NCBI GenBank assembly: GCA_050014815.1
Contig: JBEKCP010000429.1
Span: 1-5,402 of the forward strand
DNA: 5,402 bases
Reading direction: 5' to 3'
DNA from: JBEKCP01 sp050014815
Lineage (GTDB): Bacteria > Planctomycetota > Planctomycetia > Pirellulales > Thermoguttaceae
The notes beneath the pieces were generated by a model, which saw nothing but the letters and a program-made list of their open reading frames with translations, ran no database searches and was not told where the DNA came from. Position numbers and translations under genes: made by a program. Positions 1 through 5,402 of the stretch are shown here, piece by piece (positions within the stretch are counted from its first letter, which is position 1; each line of letters begins with the position of its first letter).

Positions 1-222
1 GCCGAAGGTGCGCCGGATGGCGCGCGCGACCTCGAATCCGGCCGTGTCGTTCTCGGGAAACATGACGTCGAGCACGACGGCGTCGGGCCGGCGCTCTTGG
101 ATGCGGCCGACGGTTTTCTCGGCATCCGTCTCGATGGCGACCTCGTAGCCTCGGCTTCGCAGCACGCTGCCCACCGCTCCGGCAAAATCCGTGTCGTCAT
201 CCACAATCAGCAAGTATGCCAT
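1..222 (-). CDS. Response regulator, receiver domain (partial, C-terminus beyond left edge)
   Basis: The N-terminal 74 residues of a CheY-like receiver, starting MAYLLIVDDDTDF, remain open to the window edge. The acidic cluster D8-D9-D10 lies after the first hydrophobic strand and would bind Mg2+. D52 in VVLDVMFPE is the predicted phosphate acceptor at the end of strand 3. The loop after D52 reads D-V-M-F-P-E-N-D-T-A-G-F-E, about two residues longer than the common D-x-M-x-P-x-x-D-G form. ATG at 222 is well supported: GGAGGAG lies at 234-228 with a five-base spacer. The kinase stop is only 13 bases upstream, so the two genes are almost certainly a cotranscribed pair and this protein the kinase's phosphorylation partner. 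Whether it carries an output domain (DNA-binding or other) cannot be seen, because the switch Thr/Lys half and everything after it are outside the window. Confidence 0.93.
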   Translation of the reverse strand, partial: MAYLLIVDDDTDFAGAVGSVLRSRGYEVAIETDAEKTVGRIQERRPDAVVLDVMFPENDTAGFEVARAIRRTFG

Positions 223-235
223 GAGTACTCCTCCA

Positions 236-1699
236 TCAGTTGGGCCTTGGGGGTTCGTCGGGGGAAGCCGGAAAATCGAGTTGGACCACGGTGCCCTCCG
301 CCGGGGTGCTCTCGACGTGTACGCGGACTTTGCCGGCCAGGGCGGTTTGCCGCACGATGGCCAGCCCCAGGCCGGTCGAAGCCTTGTTGTGCTTGACGGC
401 CTCGGTCGTGCGGAAGTAGTCGTCGAAGATGTGCGGCAGCTTTTCGGCCGGGAGCCCGATCCCGTGGTCCCGGACGACCACGCGGGCGCCGCCGTCCGCC
501 GCCGGGCGGCACGACACGGATACCCGTTGCCCGTCCCGCGAGTAGCTGATCGCGTTCGATAGGACGTTGTCGATCATCATGATGGCGTGGTCGTGTACGC
601 CGCGGACCGAGGCGGGCGACAGATCTTCCTCCAGCGTGATGCCCCGCTTCGCCGCCTGGGGCTTCAGGTTGGCCAGGCTCGACTGGATCAAGGCGGGCAG
701 GTCGATCGGGCCCCGCGCCGGCGGGTCCTGCACGTGGGACCGCAAATTGGCCAGTTGCAGCATCGCCTTGATTTCTCGCGACAGCATCTCGCACCGCGCG
801 GCGATCTGCCGCATGACGGCCAGCGCCTGGTCGGAAATCGAGCCGCAATAGCCGCCCAGCAGGAGCTGCGTGTTGGCATGGATGGCCGCAAAAGGCGCCT
901 TCAACTGGTGTGTCGTGCGGATCATGTACCGGGCCCTCTCTTCCGTGGCCGCCACCAGCCGCCGATTGATGGCGGCAAGCTCCTCGTCCCGCTGGCGCAG
1001 CGCGCCGGCCAGCCGCGACGCCAGGTACCACACCGTCCCCGAAATAAACACCACGGAGCCGAAACGCCACCCCAGGACCGTCGCCGGCATGCCGCCCGGA
1101 CCGGGCACGAGCGAGCCGGCCAGCACCGACGCCGACGGCACTACGCCGGTACCCTCCAAGAGAACGCACGCAAGATACATGCCCATGGCCGAGAGCGTCA
1201 CCAGCAGGCTCTGCGCCCGCGGAAAGAAAATGCAGGCCAGGACGATGTGAAACAGGTACATCAGCGGAGCAAAGGTCTCCAGGCTGCCCAGGTAATGGAC
1301 CACCACGGTGAGCATCGCCAGGTCCAGCAGAATCTGTAGCCACAGGCCGGCCAACATCAGCGCCGCGCGGCGTTTGCTGCGCGCGGCCGCGCGGGCCATC
1401 GCCAGGTAGGCCGCGTTCAGCGCCGCCAGGACCCCGGCCACCGCCAAGGGCCAGGGGGGAGTCAAGCGGATCCCGTGGCGCAAGAGAACGTCCGGGGGGA
1501 CCAGGGCCAGCAGGGCCAGCCCCGCCAGCACCGCAATGACCATCCACCGGAGCGAGCAGAACCATGCGACGTTTTGGAACAGCAGCCGTTGATCGGTTTC
1601 CTCGCGGACCGGCGGCTCGGCCGCGGCGCCGGTCCGGGCGCAGCCCTCGATGGGCAAGTCATAGACGGCCCACACCGGATTGGCTGTTTCGGTGGTCAA
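236..1699 (-). CDS. Six-helix membrane sensor histidine kinase
   Basis: A 487-residue sensor kinase. Hydrophobic segments near residues 52-67, 83-101, 112-134, 143-160, 163-182 and 206-229 predict six membrane helices with almost no periplasmic domain, so it probably senses something in or at the membrane. A charged, coiled-coil-like linker (about 230-260) leads to the dimerisation/phosphoacceptor domain with H264 in THQLKAPF. The ATPase domain has the N box (DNVLSNAISYS, N378 and N382), G1 box (DHGIGLP, D411), F box (IFDDYF) and G2 box (STGLGLAI, about 441-448), so ATP binding looks intact. The H-box is unusual: Q follows the histidine where E/D is normal, and A stands at +4 where T/N is usual. 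The start is TTG, one base after the korB stop, implying translational coupling. GTG at residue 9 is an alternative. M53 would cut into helix 1. The neighbours suggest control of, or by, the KorAB oxidoreductase. The signal is unknown. Confidence 0.92.
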   Translation of the reverse strand: MTTETANPVWAVYDLPIEGCARTGAAAEPPVREETDQRLLFQNVAWFCSLRWMVIAVLAGLALLALVPPDVLLRHGIRLTPPWPLAVAGVLAALNAAYLAMARAAARSKRRAALMLAGLWLQILLDLAMLTVVVHYLGSLETFAPLMYLFHIVLACIFFPRAQSLLVTLSAMGMYLACVLLEGTGVVPSASVLAGSLVPGPGGMPATVLGWRFGSVVFISGTVWYLASRLAGALRQRDEELAAINRRLVAATEERARYMIRTTHQLKAPFAAIHANTQLLLGGYCGSISDQALAVMRQIAARCEMLSREIKAMLQLANLRSHVQDPPARGPIDLPALIQSSLANLKPQAAKRGITLEEDLSPASVRGVHDHAIMMIDNVLSNAISYSRDGQRVSVSCRPAADGGARVVVRDHGIGLPAEKLPHIFDDYFRTTEAVKHNKASTGLGLAIVRQTALAGKVRVHVESTPAEGTVVQLDFPASPDEPPRPN

Positions 1700-1700
1700 G

Positions 1701-2756
1701 TCAGTCTACCAACCAGGTGGTTCCGGCGCCGAACAATCGCGACAACTCGCCGCGGCCGCGCTTGGCCATCGCGGTGTCGATCTGCGCCATGAGCAGGTCG
1801 TCGTAGGTGGGCTTCTCCACCTGGCGGAAGATGCCCAAAGCCGTGGGGAAATGGGGCGGCTGAAGGCCCGCCAGGAGGTAGGCTTGCACCGGCGACGGAT
1901 TCCGGGGGTCGTGAATGAGCAAGTCCTGCTCCCGAACGCCGGCGGCTCCGATCGTGGCGACGATGGGGTCCGTCTTCACCAGCGCGACGCCCTTGCCGCC
2001 GTCCTTTCCAAAACGGATCGGCTTGCCTTGTTCCAGGTAGACCCAGTGCTCGTCGCGCACGGAGCGGTCGGTAAAGTTGTCCAACGCGCTCTCGTTGAAG
2101 ATGACGCAGTTCTGCCGGATCTCGACGAAGGACGTCCCCTTGTGCCGAGCCGCCGCTTCGAGCACCCTGCCCAGGTGCGCCGGATCGGCGAACACCGAGC
2201 GGGCGACAAAAGTCCCCTCGGCGGCCAGCGCAAGCTCGATCGGCCGGATCGGGTGCTCGATGGTGCCCGAAGGGCTCGATTTCGTCTTCTTGCCGAACTC
2301 CGAGGTCGGCGAGTATTGCCCCTTGGTCAACCCGTAAATCTGGTTGTTCAGCAGGAGGATGTTAATGTCCAGGTTCCGCCGCAGGCAGTGGATCAGGTGA
2401 TTCGTGCCGATCGAGAGGCTGTCTCCGTCTCCCGTGACCACCCAGACGGACAGGTCCGGCCGGGCGCATTTCAGCCCCATGGCGATGGCAGGCGCGCGGC
2501 CGTGAATCCCGTGGAACCCGTATGTGTTGAGGTAGTATGGGAACCGCGACGAACAGCCTATCCCGGAGACGAACACGATCCGCTCGCGCGGGATGCCCAG
2601 CCGCGGCAAGAGGTTCTGCACCTGCGCGAGGATGGCATAATCCCCGCAGCCCGGACACCACTTGACCTCCTGGGCGGATTGGAAGTCCGCCCGCGTCAGT
2701 TGAAGCCCCCCGCGGTCCAAGATGTCCGTCGAGCAGCTTGGTGCGCCCATGCTCAT
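1701..2756 (-). CDS. korB: 2-oxoacid:ferredoxin oxidoreductase, beta subunit (probable 2-oxoglutarate)
   Basis: A 351-residue TPP- and Fe-S-binding beta subunit of the pyruvate/2-oxoglutarate:ferredoxin oxidoreductase superfamily, of normal length. With the alpha subunit it catalyses 2-oxoacid + CoA + oxidised ferredoxin to acyl-CoA + CO2 + reduced ferredoxin in the cytoplasm. C34 and C37 (WCPGCGDY), C68 (GIGCSSR) and C217 (RQNCVIF) have the spacing of the family's four [4Fe-4S] ligands. The TPP/Mg motif is GDGDS at 109-113, ending in NN at 137-138, followed by IYGLTKGQYSPTS, typical of KorB-type proteins. The ATG overlaps the alpha stop (ATGA), and GGGAG at 2771-2767 lies ten bases upstream. 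A second ATG two codons in is possible. No ferredoxin-like subunit is fused or adjacent, so an external ferredoxin is needed. The 2-oxoglutarate preference is inferred from family resemblance; pyruvate or branched-chain 2-oxoacids are not excluded. Confidence 0.95.
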   Translation of the reverse strand: MSMGAPSCSTDILDRGGLQLTRADFQSAQEVKWCPGCGDYAILAQVQNLLPRLGIPRERIVFVSGIGCSSRFPYYLNTYGFHGIHGRAPAIAMGLKCARPDLSVWVVTGDGDSLSIGTNHLIHCLRRNLDINILLLNNQIYGLTKGQYSPTSEFGKKTKSSPSGTIEHPIRPIELALAAEGTFVARSVFADPAHLGRVLEAAARHKGTSFVEIRQNCVIFNESALDNFTDRSVRDEHWVYLEQGKPIRFGKDGGKGVALVKTDPIVATIGAAGVREQDLLIHDPRNPSPVQAYLLAGLQPPHFPTALGIFRQVEKPTYDDLLMAQIDTAMAKRGRGELSRLFGAGTTWLVD

Positions 2757-4615
2757 TTCTGTGGTTCTCCCAGCATTGATTCGATTTTCTCCTGGATCTC
2801 GCGGACGCGGAACGGCCGGCCTTCCACCTTCGAGAAACCGACGGCATCCACGAGGAACCGGTCGCGGAGCATGCTGCGGAGCTGCCCCATGTTGTTCTCC
2901 GGGACCAGGACCCGCCGGTACTTCGCCAACACGGCGCCCAGGTTGGCGGGGAAGGGATTCAAGTAGCGGAGGTGCAGATGCGCGACGCGGTGTCCCGCCT
3001 GGCGGGCTTCGTCGACGGCCGCCGCGATCGCCCCGTAGGTGCTGCCCCAGCCGACCACCACGAGATCGCCCTTCGCCGGTCCGACCGCCTCGGCCGGGGG
3101 AATGTCGCGGGCAATCCCCTCGATCTTTTGGGCCCGCAGATCGACCATGCGCTGGTGGTTGGCCGCGTCATAGCTGACCACTCCGGTGATGTCCTCCTTT
3201 TCGAGGCCGCCGATCCGATGTTCCCGGCCCGGCGTCCCCGGCACCACCCAGGGGCGGGCCAGGGTCTCGGGGTCCCGGCGGTAGGGAGCGAAGTCCTCCG
3301 GCGTCGGCAGGCCGTCGGCGCGCAGGTCGGGTAGTTCCGCGGGATTGACGATCCGCCACGGCTCGGCGCCGTTGGCCAGGAAACTGTCGGACAACAGCAT
3401 GACCGGCGTCATGTACTTGATCGCCAGCCGGACCGCCTCGAAGGCCATGTGGAAGCAGTCGGCGGGCGTTGCCGCCGCCAGGACCGCCAGGGGGCAGTCC
3501 CCGTGCCGCCCGTACATCGCCATCCAGAGATCGCTCTGCTCGGTCTTGGTGGGCATGCCGGTGCTCGGCCCCGCCCGCTGGACGTTGACAACCACCAGCG
3601 GCAACTCGGTCATGACGGCCAGCCCGAGGCCCTCGGCCTTCAACGAGAGGCCCGGCCCGCTCGTGCCGGTTATCCCGATGGCGCCCCCGAAGGAGGCGCC
3701 GATTGCGGCGACGCAGGCGGCGATCTCGTCCTCGGTCTGGAGCGTGCGGACGTCGAACTCTTTGCGCGAGGACAATTCGTGCAGGATCTCGCTGGCCGGG
3801 GTAATGGGATAGCTTGCGTAGACGAGCGTTCGGCCGGCGCGCCCGGCCGCCGCGATCAGCCCGAGCGCCGCCGCTTCGTTGCCCGTCACCCGCCGGTATC
3901 GCCCCTTCGGCAGCCGGGCCGCCGCAACGGTGTGTTGCACGCGAAACAATTCCGCGGTGTCGGCGTAGTTGTAGCCGGCCCGCAAGCTCGCCCCGTTGGC
4001 CTCCATCGCCGCCGGGTTCTTCCCGAACTTCTTCATCAGCCACTCCAACACCGGCTGCAACGGGCGATCGTACAACCACAGGGTCAGCCCCAGGGCGAAG
4101 AAATTCTTGCACCGCGCGGCGTCCTTGCGCGACAACTGCGCATGCTTCACCGCCTTCTCGTTCAGCTTGGTCATGGCCACCGGAATCACCCGGAATGCCG
4201 ACAGATCGCCCCCCTCCAGCGGATTGGACGCGTACTCGGCCTTCGCCAGGTTGGCCGGCGTGAACTCGTCTTCGTTCACGATGACGATCCCGCCGGGCTG
4301 CAAGTCCGGAAGATTGACCCGCAACGCAGCCGGATTCATGGCCACCAGCACATACGGGGAATCCCCGGGCGTGTGGACCTCGTGGTCGGCAAAGTTGAGC
4401 TGATAGCCGCTCACCCCCCCCAGCGACCCCGCGGGCGCCCGGATCTCGGAGGGATAATCGGGGGCCGTGCAGACCACGGTCCCGGTCATCGAAGCGATGT
4501 CCGCGAACTGGCTGCCCGCCAGTTGCATGCCGTCGCCGGAATCCCCGGCGAACCGCACCGTGGCGCAAGGCACGGAAACGAACTGCTTGTCTTTCGAAAG
4601 CTTCGCCCGCGTCAT
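2753..4615 (-). CDS. korA: 2-oxoacid:ferredoxin oxidoreductase, alpha subunit (fused gamma-alpha)
   Basis: A 620-residue subunit in which the gamma domain is fused ahead of the alpha domains, the usual form of two-subunit KorAB enzymes. Residues about 18-215 form the gamma part, opening with RFAGDSGDGMQLAGSQFA (21-38). Residues about 240-480 form the pyrimidine-binding domain, with YPITP at 269-273, TEDEIAA at 294-300, GTSGPGLSLKAEG (317-329) and QRAGPSTGMPTKTEQSDL (346-363). Residues about 515-620 form the C-terminal domain, with GWGSTYGA, HLRYLNPFP and the VPENNMGQL motif. Together these help bind TPP, CoA and the 2-oxoacid alongside KorB. The ATG at 4615 is chosen because GGTGAG sits six bases upstream and the protein then starts just before the gamma domain. 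The open frame continues upstream to 5131, but that part overlaps the Rrf2 gene and does not resemble the family. The stop overlaps the korB start by ATGA, giving coupled translation and balanced subunits. Confidence 0.95.
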   Translation of the reverse strand: MTRAKLSKDKQFVSVPCATVRFAGDSGDGMQLAGSQFADIASMTGTVVCTAPDYPSEIRAPAGSLGGVSGYQLNFADHEVHTPGDSPYVLVAMNPAALRVNLPDLQPGGIVIVNEDEFTPANLAKAEYASNPLEGGDLSAFRVIPVAMTKLNEKAVKHAQLSRKDAARCKNFFALGLTLWLYDRPLQPVLEWLMKKFGKNPAAMEANGASLRAGYNYADTAELFRVQHTVAAARLPKGRYRRVTGNEAAALGLIAAAGRAGRTLVYASYPITPASEILHELSSRKEFDVRTLQTEDEIAACVAAIGASFGGAIGITGTSGPGLSLKAEGLGLAVMTELPLVVVNVQRAGPSTGMPTKTEQSDLWMAMYGRHGDCPLAVLAAATPADCFHMAFEAVRLAIKYMTPVMLLSDSFLANGAEPWRIVNPAELPDLRADGLPTPEDFAPYRRDPETLARPWVVPGTPGREHRIGGLEKEDITGVVSYDAANHQRMVDLRAQKIEGIARDIPPAEAVGPAKGDLVVVGWGSTYGAIAAAVDEARQAGHRVAHLHLRYLNPFPANLGAVLAKYRRVLVPENNMGQLRSMLRDRFLVDAVGFSKVEGRPFRVREIQEKIESMLGEPQK

Positions 4616-4628
4616 AACTTTCTCACCG

Positions 4629-4661
4629 ATCTGTGTTCGATCCGTGTTCCATCCGTGGCTG
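4629..4661. repeat. Three imperfect 11-bp direct repeats in the korA leader
   Basis: On the plus strand three consecutive units read ATCTGTGTTCG, ATCCGTGTTCC and ATCCGTGGCTG. The 11-bp period is about one helical turn. They lie directly upstream of the korA ribosome binding site (4627-4622). Similar ATCCGTGTTC-type runs are, from memory, frequent between genes in planctomycete-like genomes, so this may be a dispersed intergenic repeat and not a korA-specific operator. Confidence 0.6.
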
Positions 4662-4675
4662 AATCTGGAAGCCAC
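4655..4675. promoter_or_regulatory. 21-bp dyad between Rrf2 and korA (possible operator or hairpin)
   Basis: GTGGCT at 4655-4660 and AGCCAC at 4670-4675 form perfect six-base inverted arms around a nine-base centre, 40-60 bases upstream of the korA start. It could be a regulator site (Rrf2 or the response regulator) or a weak leader hairpin. No convincing -35/-10 pair accompanies it, and its right arm in plus-strand order is next to the Rrf2 3' end. The arms are short enough that chance is possible. Confidence 0.35.
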
Positions 4676-4695
4676 TCTTCGGCCGGGCCTCAGTC

Positions 4696-5139
4696 CTAGC
4701 CGGGACTCCCCAACACCGCCAACCCCAACGCCAACTCCGCCAGGTCCGTTCGTGCCAAGTAATCCCGGATCTGCTGATGCACCACGCGGACCAGATCGCT
4801 GAGCACGCAATTTCTCCCCTGGCACGCCGGGCGACTCAGGGGGCACCCGTAACTCGAAATCGGCCCCTCGACGGCCTCGTAAATCTGGAGCAGTTTGATT
4901 TCCTCGGCCGGCACGTTCAGATCGAAGCCCCCCAATGGACCGCGGGAGGAGTCCACCAACCCGGCTTTGACGAGCCGGTGCATCACCTTCGCCAGATGAT
5001 GGCCGGAGGCCTGCAACCGCTCGGCGATCGCCTGGTTGGTGAACCGATGCCCCTCTTGCGTGGCCAGCAGTGCCATGGCATGCAGGGCCAGGGAGACTGC
5101 CTCGGACATGGTCACGAGGCTGGAAACACACTCCGGCAT
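4696..5139 (-). CDS. Rrf2-family transcriptional regulator, probable Fe-S sensor
   Basis: A 147-residue winged-helix repressor/activator of the Rrf2 family (IscR, NsrR, RsrR relatives). Counting from ATG at 5139, MSEAVSLALHAMALLA (about 11-26) is the typical N-terminal helix. The winged helix spans about 33-76 (FTNQAIAERL, then HHLAKVMHRLVKAGLV, and the wing SSRGPLGGFDL). A dimerisation helix follows. C99, C106 and C111 in YGCPLSRPACQGRNC (C-X6-C-X4-C) match the family's three-cysteine cluster site, suggesting an Fe-S cofactor sensitive to redox, oxygen, NO or cluster supply. ATG at 5139 is preferred because AAGGGGGTG (5157-5149) precedes it. GTG at 5151 lies inside that site. ATG at 5109 gives the conventional Rrf2 start but lacks a visible ribosome site. 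It is 80 bases upstream of korA on the same strand, so autoregulation plus control of korAB is the natural hypothesis. Confidence 0.93.
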   Translation of the reverse strand: MPECVSSLVTMSEAVSLALHAMALLATQEGHRFTNQAIAERLQASGHHLAKVMHRLVKAGLVDSSRGPLGGFDLNVPAEEIKLLQIYEAVEGPISSYGCPLSRPACQGRNCVLSDLVRVVHQQIRDYLARTDLAELALGLAVLGSPG

Positions 5140-5148
5140 GGGAGACGA

Positions 5149-5157
5149 CACCCCCTT
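5149..5157 (-). promoter_or_regulatory. Strong Shine-Dalgarno site for the Rrf2 gene
   Basis: AAGGGGGTG on the minus strand matches the AAGGAGGTG consensus at all but one position, and that mismatch can still form a G-U wobble with 16S rRNA. It ends nine bases before ATG 5139. It therefore favours that start over the GTG at 5151 (inside the site) and the ATG at 5109 (about 40 bases away). Confidence 0.6.
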
Positions 5158-5194
5158 TTCTGGGCTAATCCTATGCGGTCATCCTCATCACAGC

Positions 5195-5222
5195 ATTATA
5201 GTACCAGATAACCATTTTTATC
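5195..5222 (-). promoter_or_regulatory. Candidate Rrf2 promoter (-10) with overlapping dyad
   Basis: A consensus TATAAT reads on the minus strand at 5200-5195 inside the only AT-rich patch of the intergenic region. It would give a leader of roughly 50 bases before the Rrf2 ATG. Where the -35 contact should fall there is a perfect five-base dyad, GATAA and TTATC separated by six bases (5207-5222). No good -35 hexamer lies at 16-18 bases; TTGACG at 5233-5228 is 27 bases away. The arrangement fits an activator- or repressor-controlled promoter, plausibly autoregulated by the Rrf2 protein, but there is no direct evidence of binding. Confidence 0.45.
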
Positions 5223-5257
5223 CATCCCGTCAAGTGGGCGTTGCCAACGTTCGTCCT

Positions 5258-5274
5258 CTCTCCCTCCGGGAGAG
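5258..5274. repeat. CTCTCCC/GGGAGAG palindrome, likely dispersed intergenic element
   Basis: Seven-base perfect arms surround a three-base TCC loop, and the stem can continue through a G-T pair at 5257/5275 and a C-G pair at 5256/5276. There is no T-tract on either side, so an intrinsic terminator is unlikely. Palindromes of this CTCTCCC-loop-GGGAGAG kind are, from memory, common extragenic repeats in GC-rich bacteria. Confidence 0.55.
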
Positions 5275-5402
5275 GGTTAGCCCGAATTATTCATCGTATG
5301 CAGCCAACCGGCCGTAGCGGACGATCCGCGGAGGCGTCTGGCAAGAGCGAGGGCACTGTAGTCGTAACAGGCGCACAAGACCCCCTTTCCCCCAGAGCCG
5401 GA
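5275..5402. other. Intergenic right edge, no supportable gene
   Basis: No supportable gene is visible. On the minus strand all three frames are open from the edge until stops near 5280-5300, giving tails of about 35-40 codons that resemble no known protein. A C-terminal end of a gene lying further right is therefore possible but unsupported. A five-base dyad GCGGA-CGA-TCCGC sits at 5317-5329. No tRNA, terminator with T-tract or clear promoter was seen. Confidence 0.4.

Noticed and set aside
207..1565. Minus-strand open frame of 452 codons overlapping the kinase in another frame
   Set aside because: The frame used by the kinase contains all catalytic boxes; this one is Gly/Arg/Pro-rich with no recognisable domain.
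1680..2966. Long plus-strand open frame of 428 codons opposite korB
   Set aside because: It is antisense to a clearly recognisable enzyme gene, is rich in Arg/Pro/Gly as expected from GC-rich shadow frames, and shows no known motif.
3449..4699. Plus-strand open frame of 416 codons opposite korA
   Set aside because: Same reasoning: low-complexity, Arg/His/Gln-rich translation opposite conserved KorA motifs.
4682..4705. Short stem AGTCC/GGACT around the Rrf2 stop codon as a terminator
   Set aside because: Only five base pairs and no T-tract; readthrough into korA seems as likely.
4616..5131. N-terminal extension of KorA by 172 residues
   Set aside because: The extension lies over the Rrf2 gene in a different frame, does not resemble the KorA family, and a ribosome site precedes the ATG at 4615.
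5200..5233. TTGACG plus TATAAT as a sigma-70 promoter
   Set aside because: The spacer is 27 bases, far outside the 16-19 range, so only the -10 was retained.
1..5402. CRISPR array, tRNA, rRNA, insertion sequence or defence system
   Set aside because: No spaced direct-repeat array, cloverleaf, transposase motif or terminal inverted repeats were seen on either strand.

Overview
The window holds one minus-strand gene cluster, read from high to low coordinates. It encodes an Rrf2-family iron-sulfur regulator, the two subunits of a 2-oxoacid:ferredoxin oxidoreductase (KorA/KorB type), a six-helix membrane histidine kinase and the start of its response regulator, which runs off the left edge. All convincing genes share one strand. 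Long open frames on the other strand are by-products of high GC content. The base composition, intergenic stretches resembling repeats common in PVC-type genomes, and the rare TTG/GTG starts suggest a GC-rich environmental bacterium, possibly a planctomycete or relative. That placement is a weak inference; no taxonomic marker gene is present.

Layout. Bases 5140-5402 are non-coding: the right 120 bases have no supportable gene, followed by a CTCTCCC/GGGAGAG palindrome and an AT-rich promoter-like patch (TATAAT at 5200-5195, with a GATAA/TTATC dyad just upstream of it). Rrf2 occupies 5139-4696. An 80-base gap follows, with a 21-bp dyad, three 11-bp direct repeats and the korA ribosome binding site. 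korA (4615-2753) and korB (2756-1701) overlap by the ATGA arrangement. The kinase (1699-236) starts one base after the korB stop. The response regulator starts at 222, behind a strong GGAGGAG site. From korA onward the genes are packed like a single transcription unit.

How the genes may work together. KorAB oxidatively decarboxylates a 2-oxoacid, most likely 2-oxoglutarate, to the acyl-CoA. It uses TPP and one [4Fe-4S] cluster and passes electrons to a separate low-potential ferredoxin, as no ferredoxin is encoded here. The Rrf2 protein keeps three cysteines suited to an Fe-S cluster and could tie expression to Fe-S, redox or oxygen/NO status. The two-component pair is co-encoded with the enzyme, suggesting that membrane redox state or a related signal is coupled to this step. 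The kinase's H-box and the receiver's phosphorylation loop both depart from the canonical pattern. The most interesting aspect is this layered control of an oxidoreductase, not any single unknown gene. I did not find a clearly unprecedented system.
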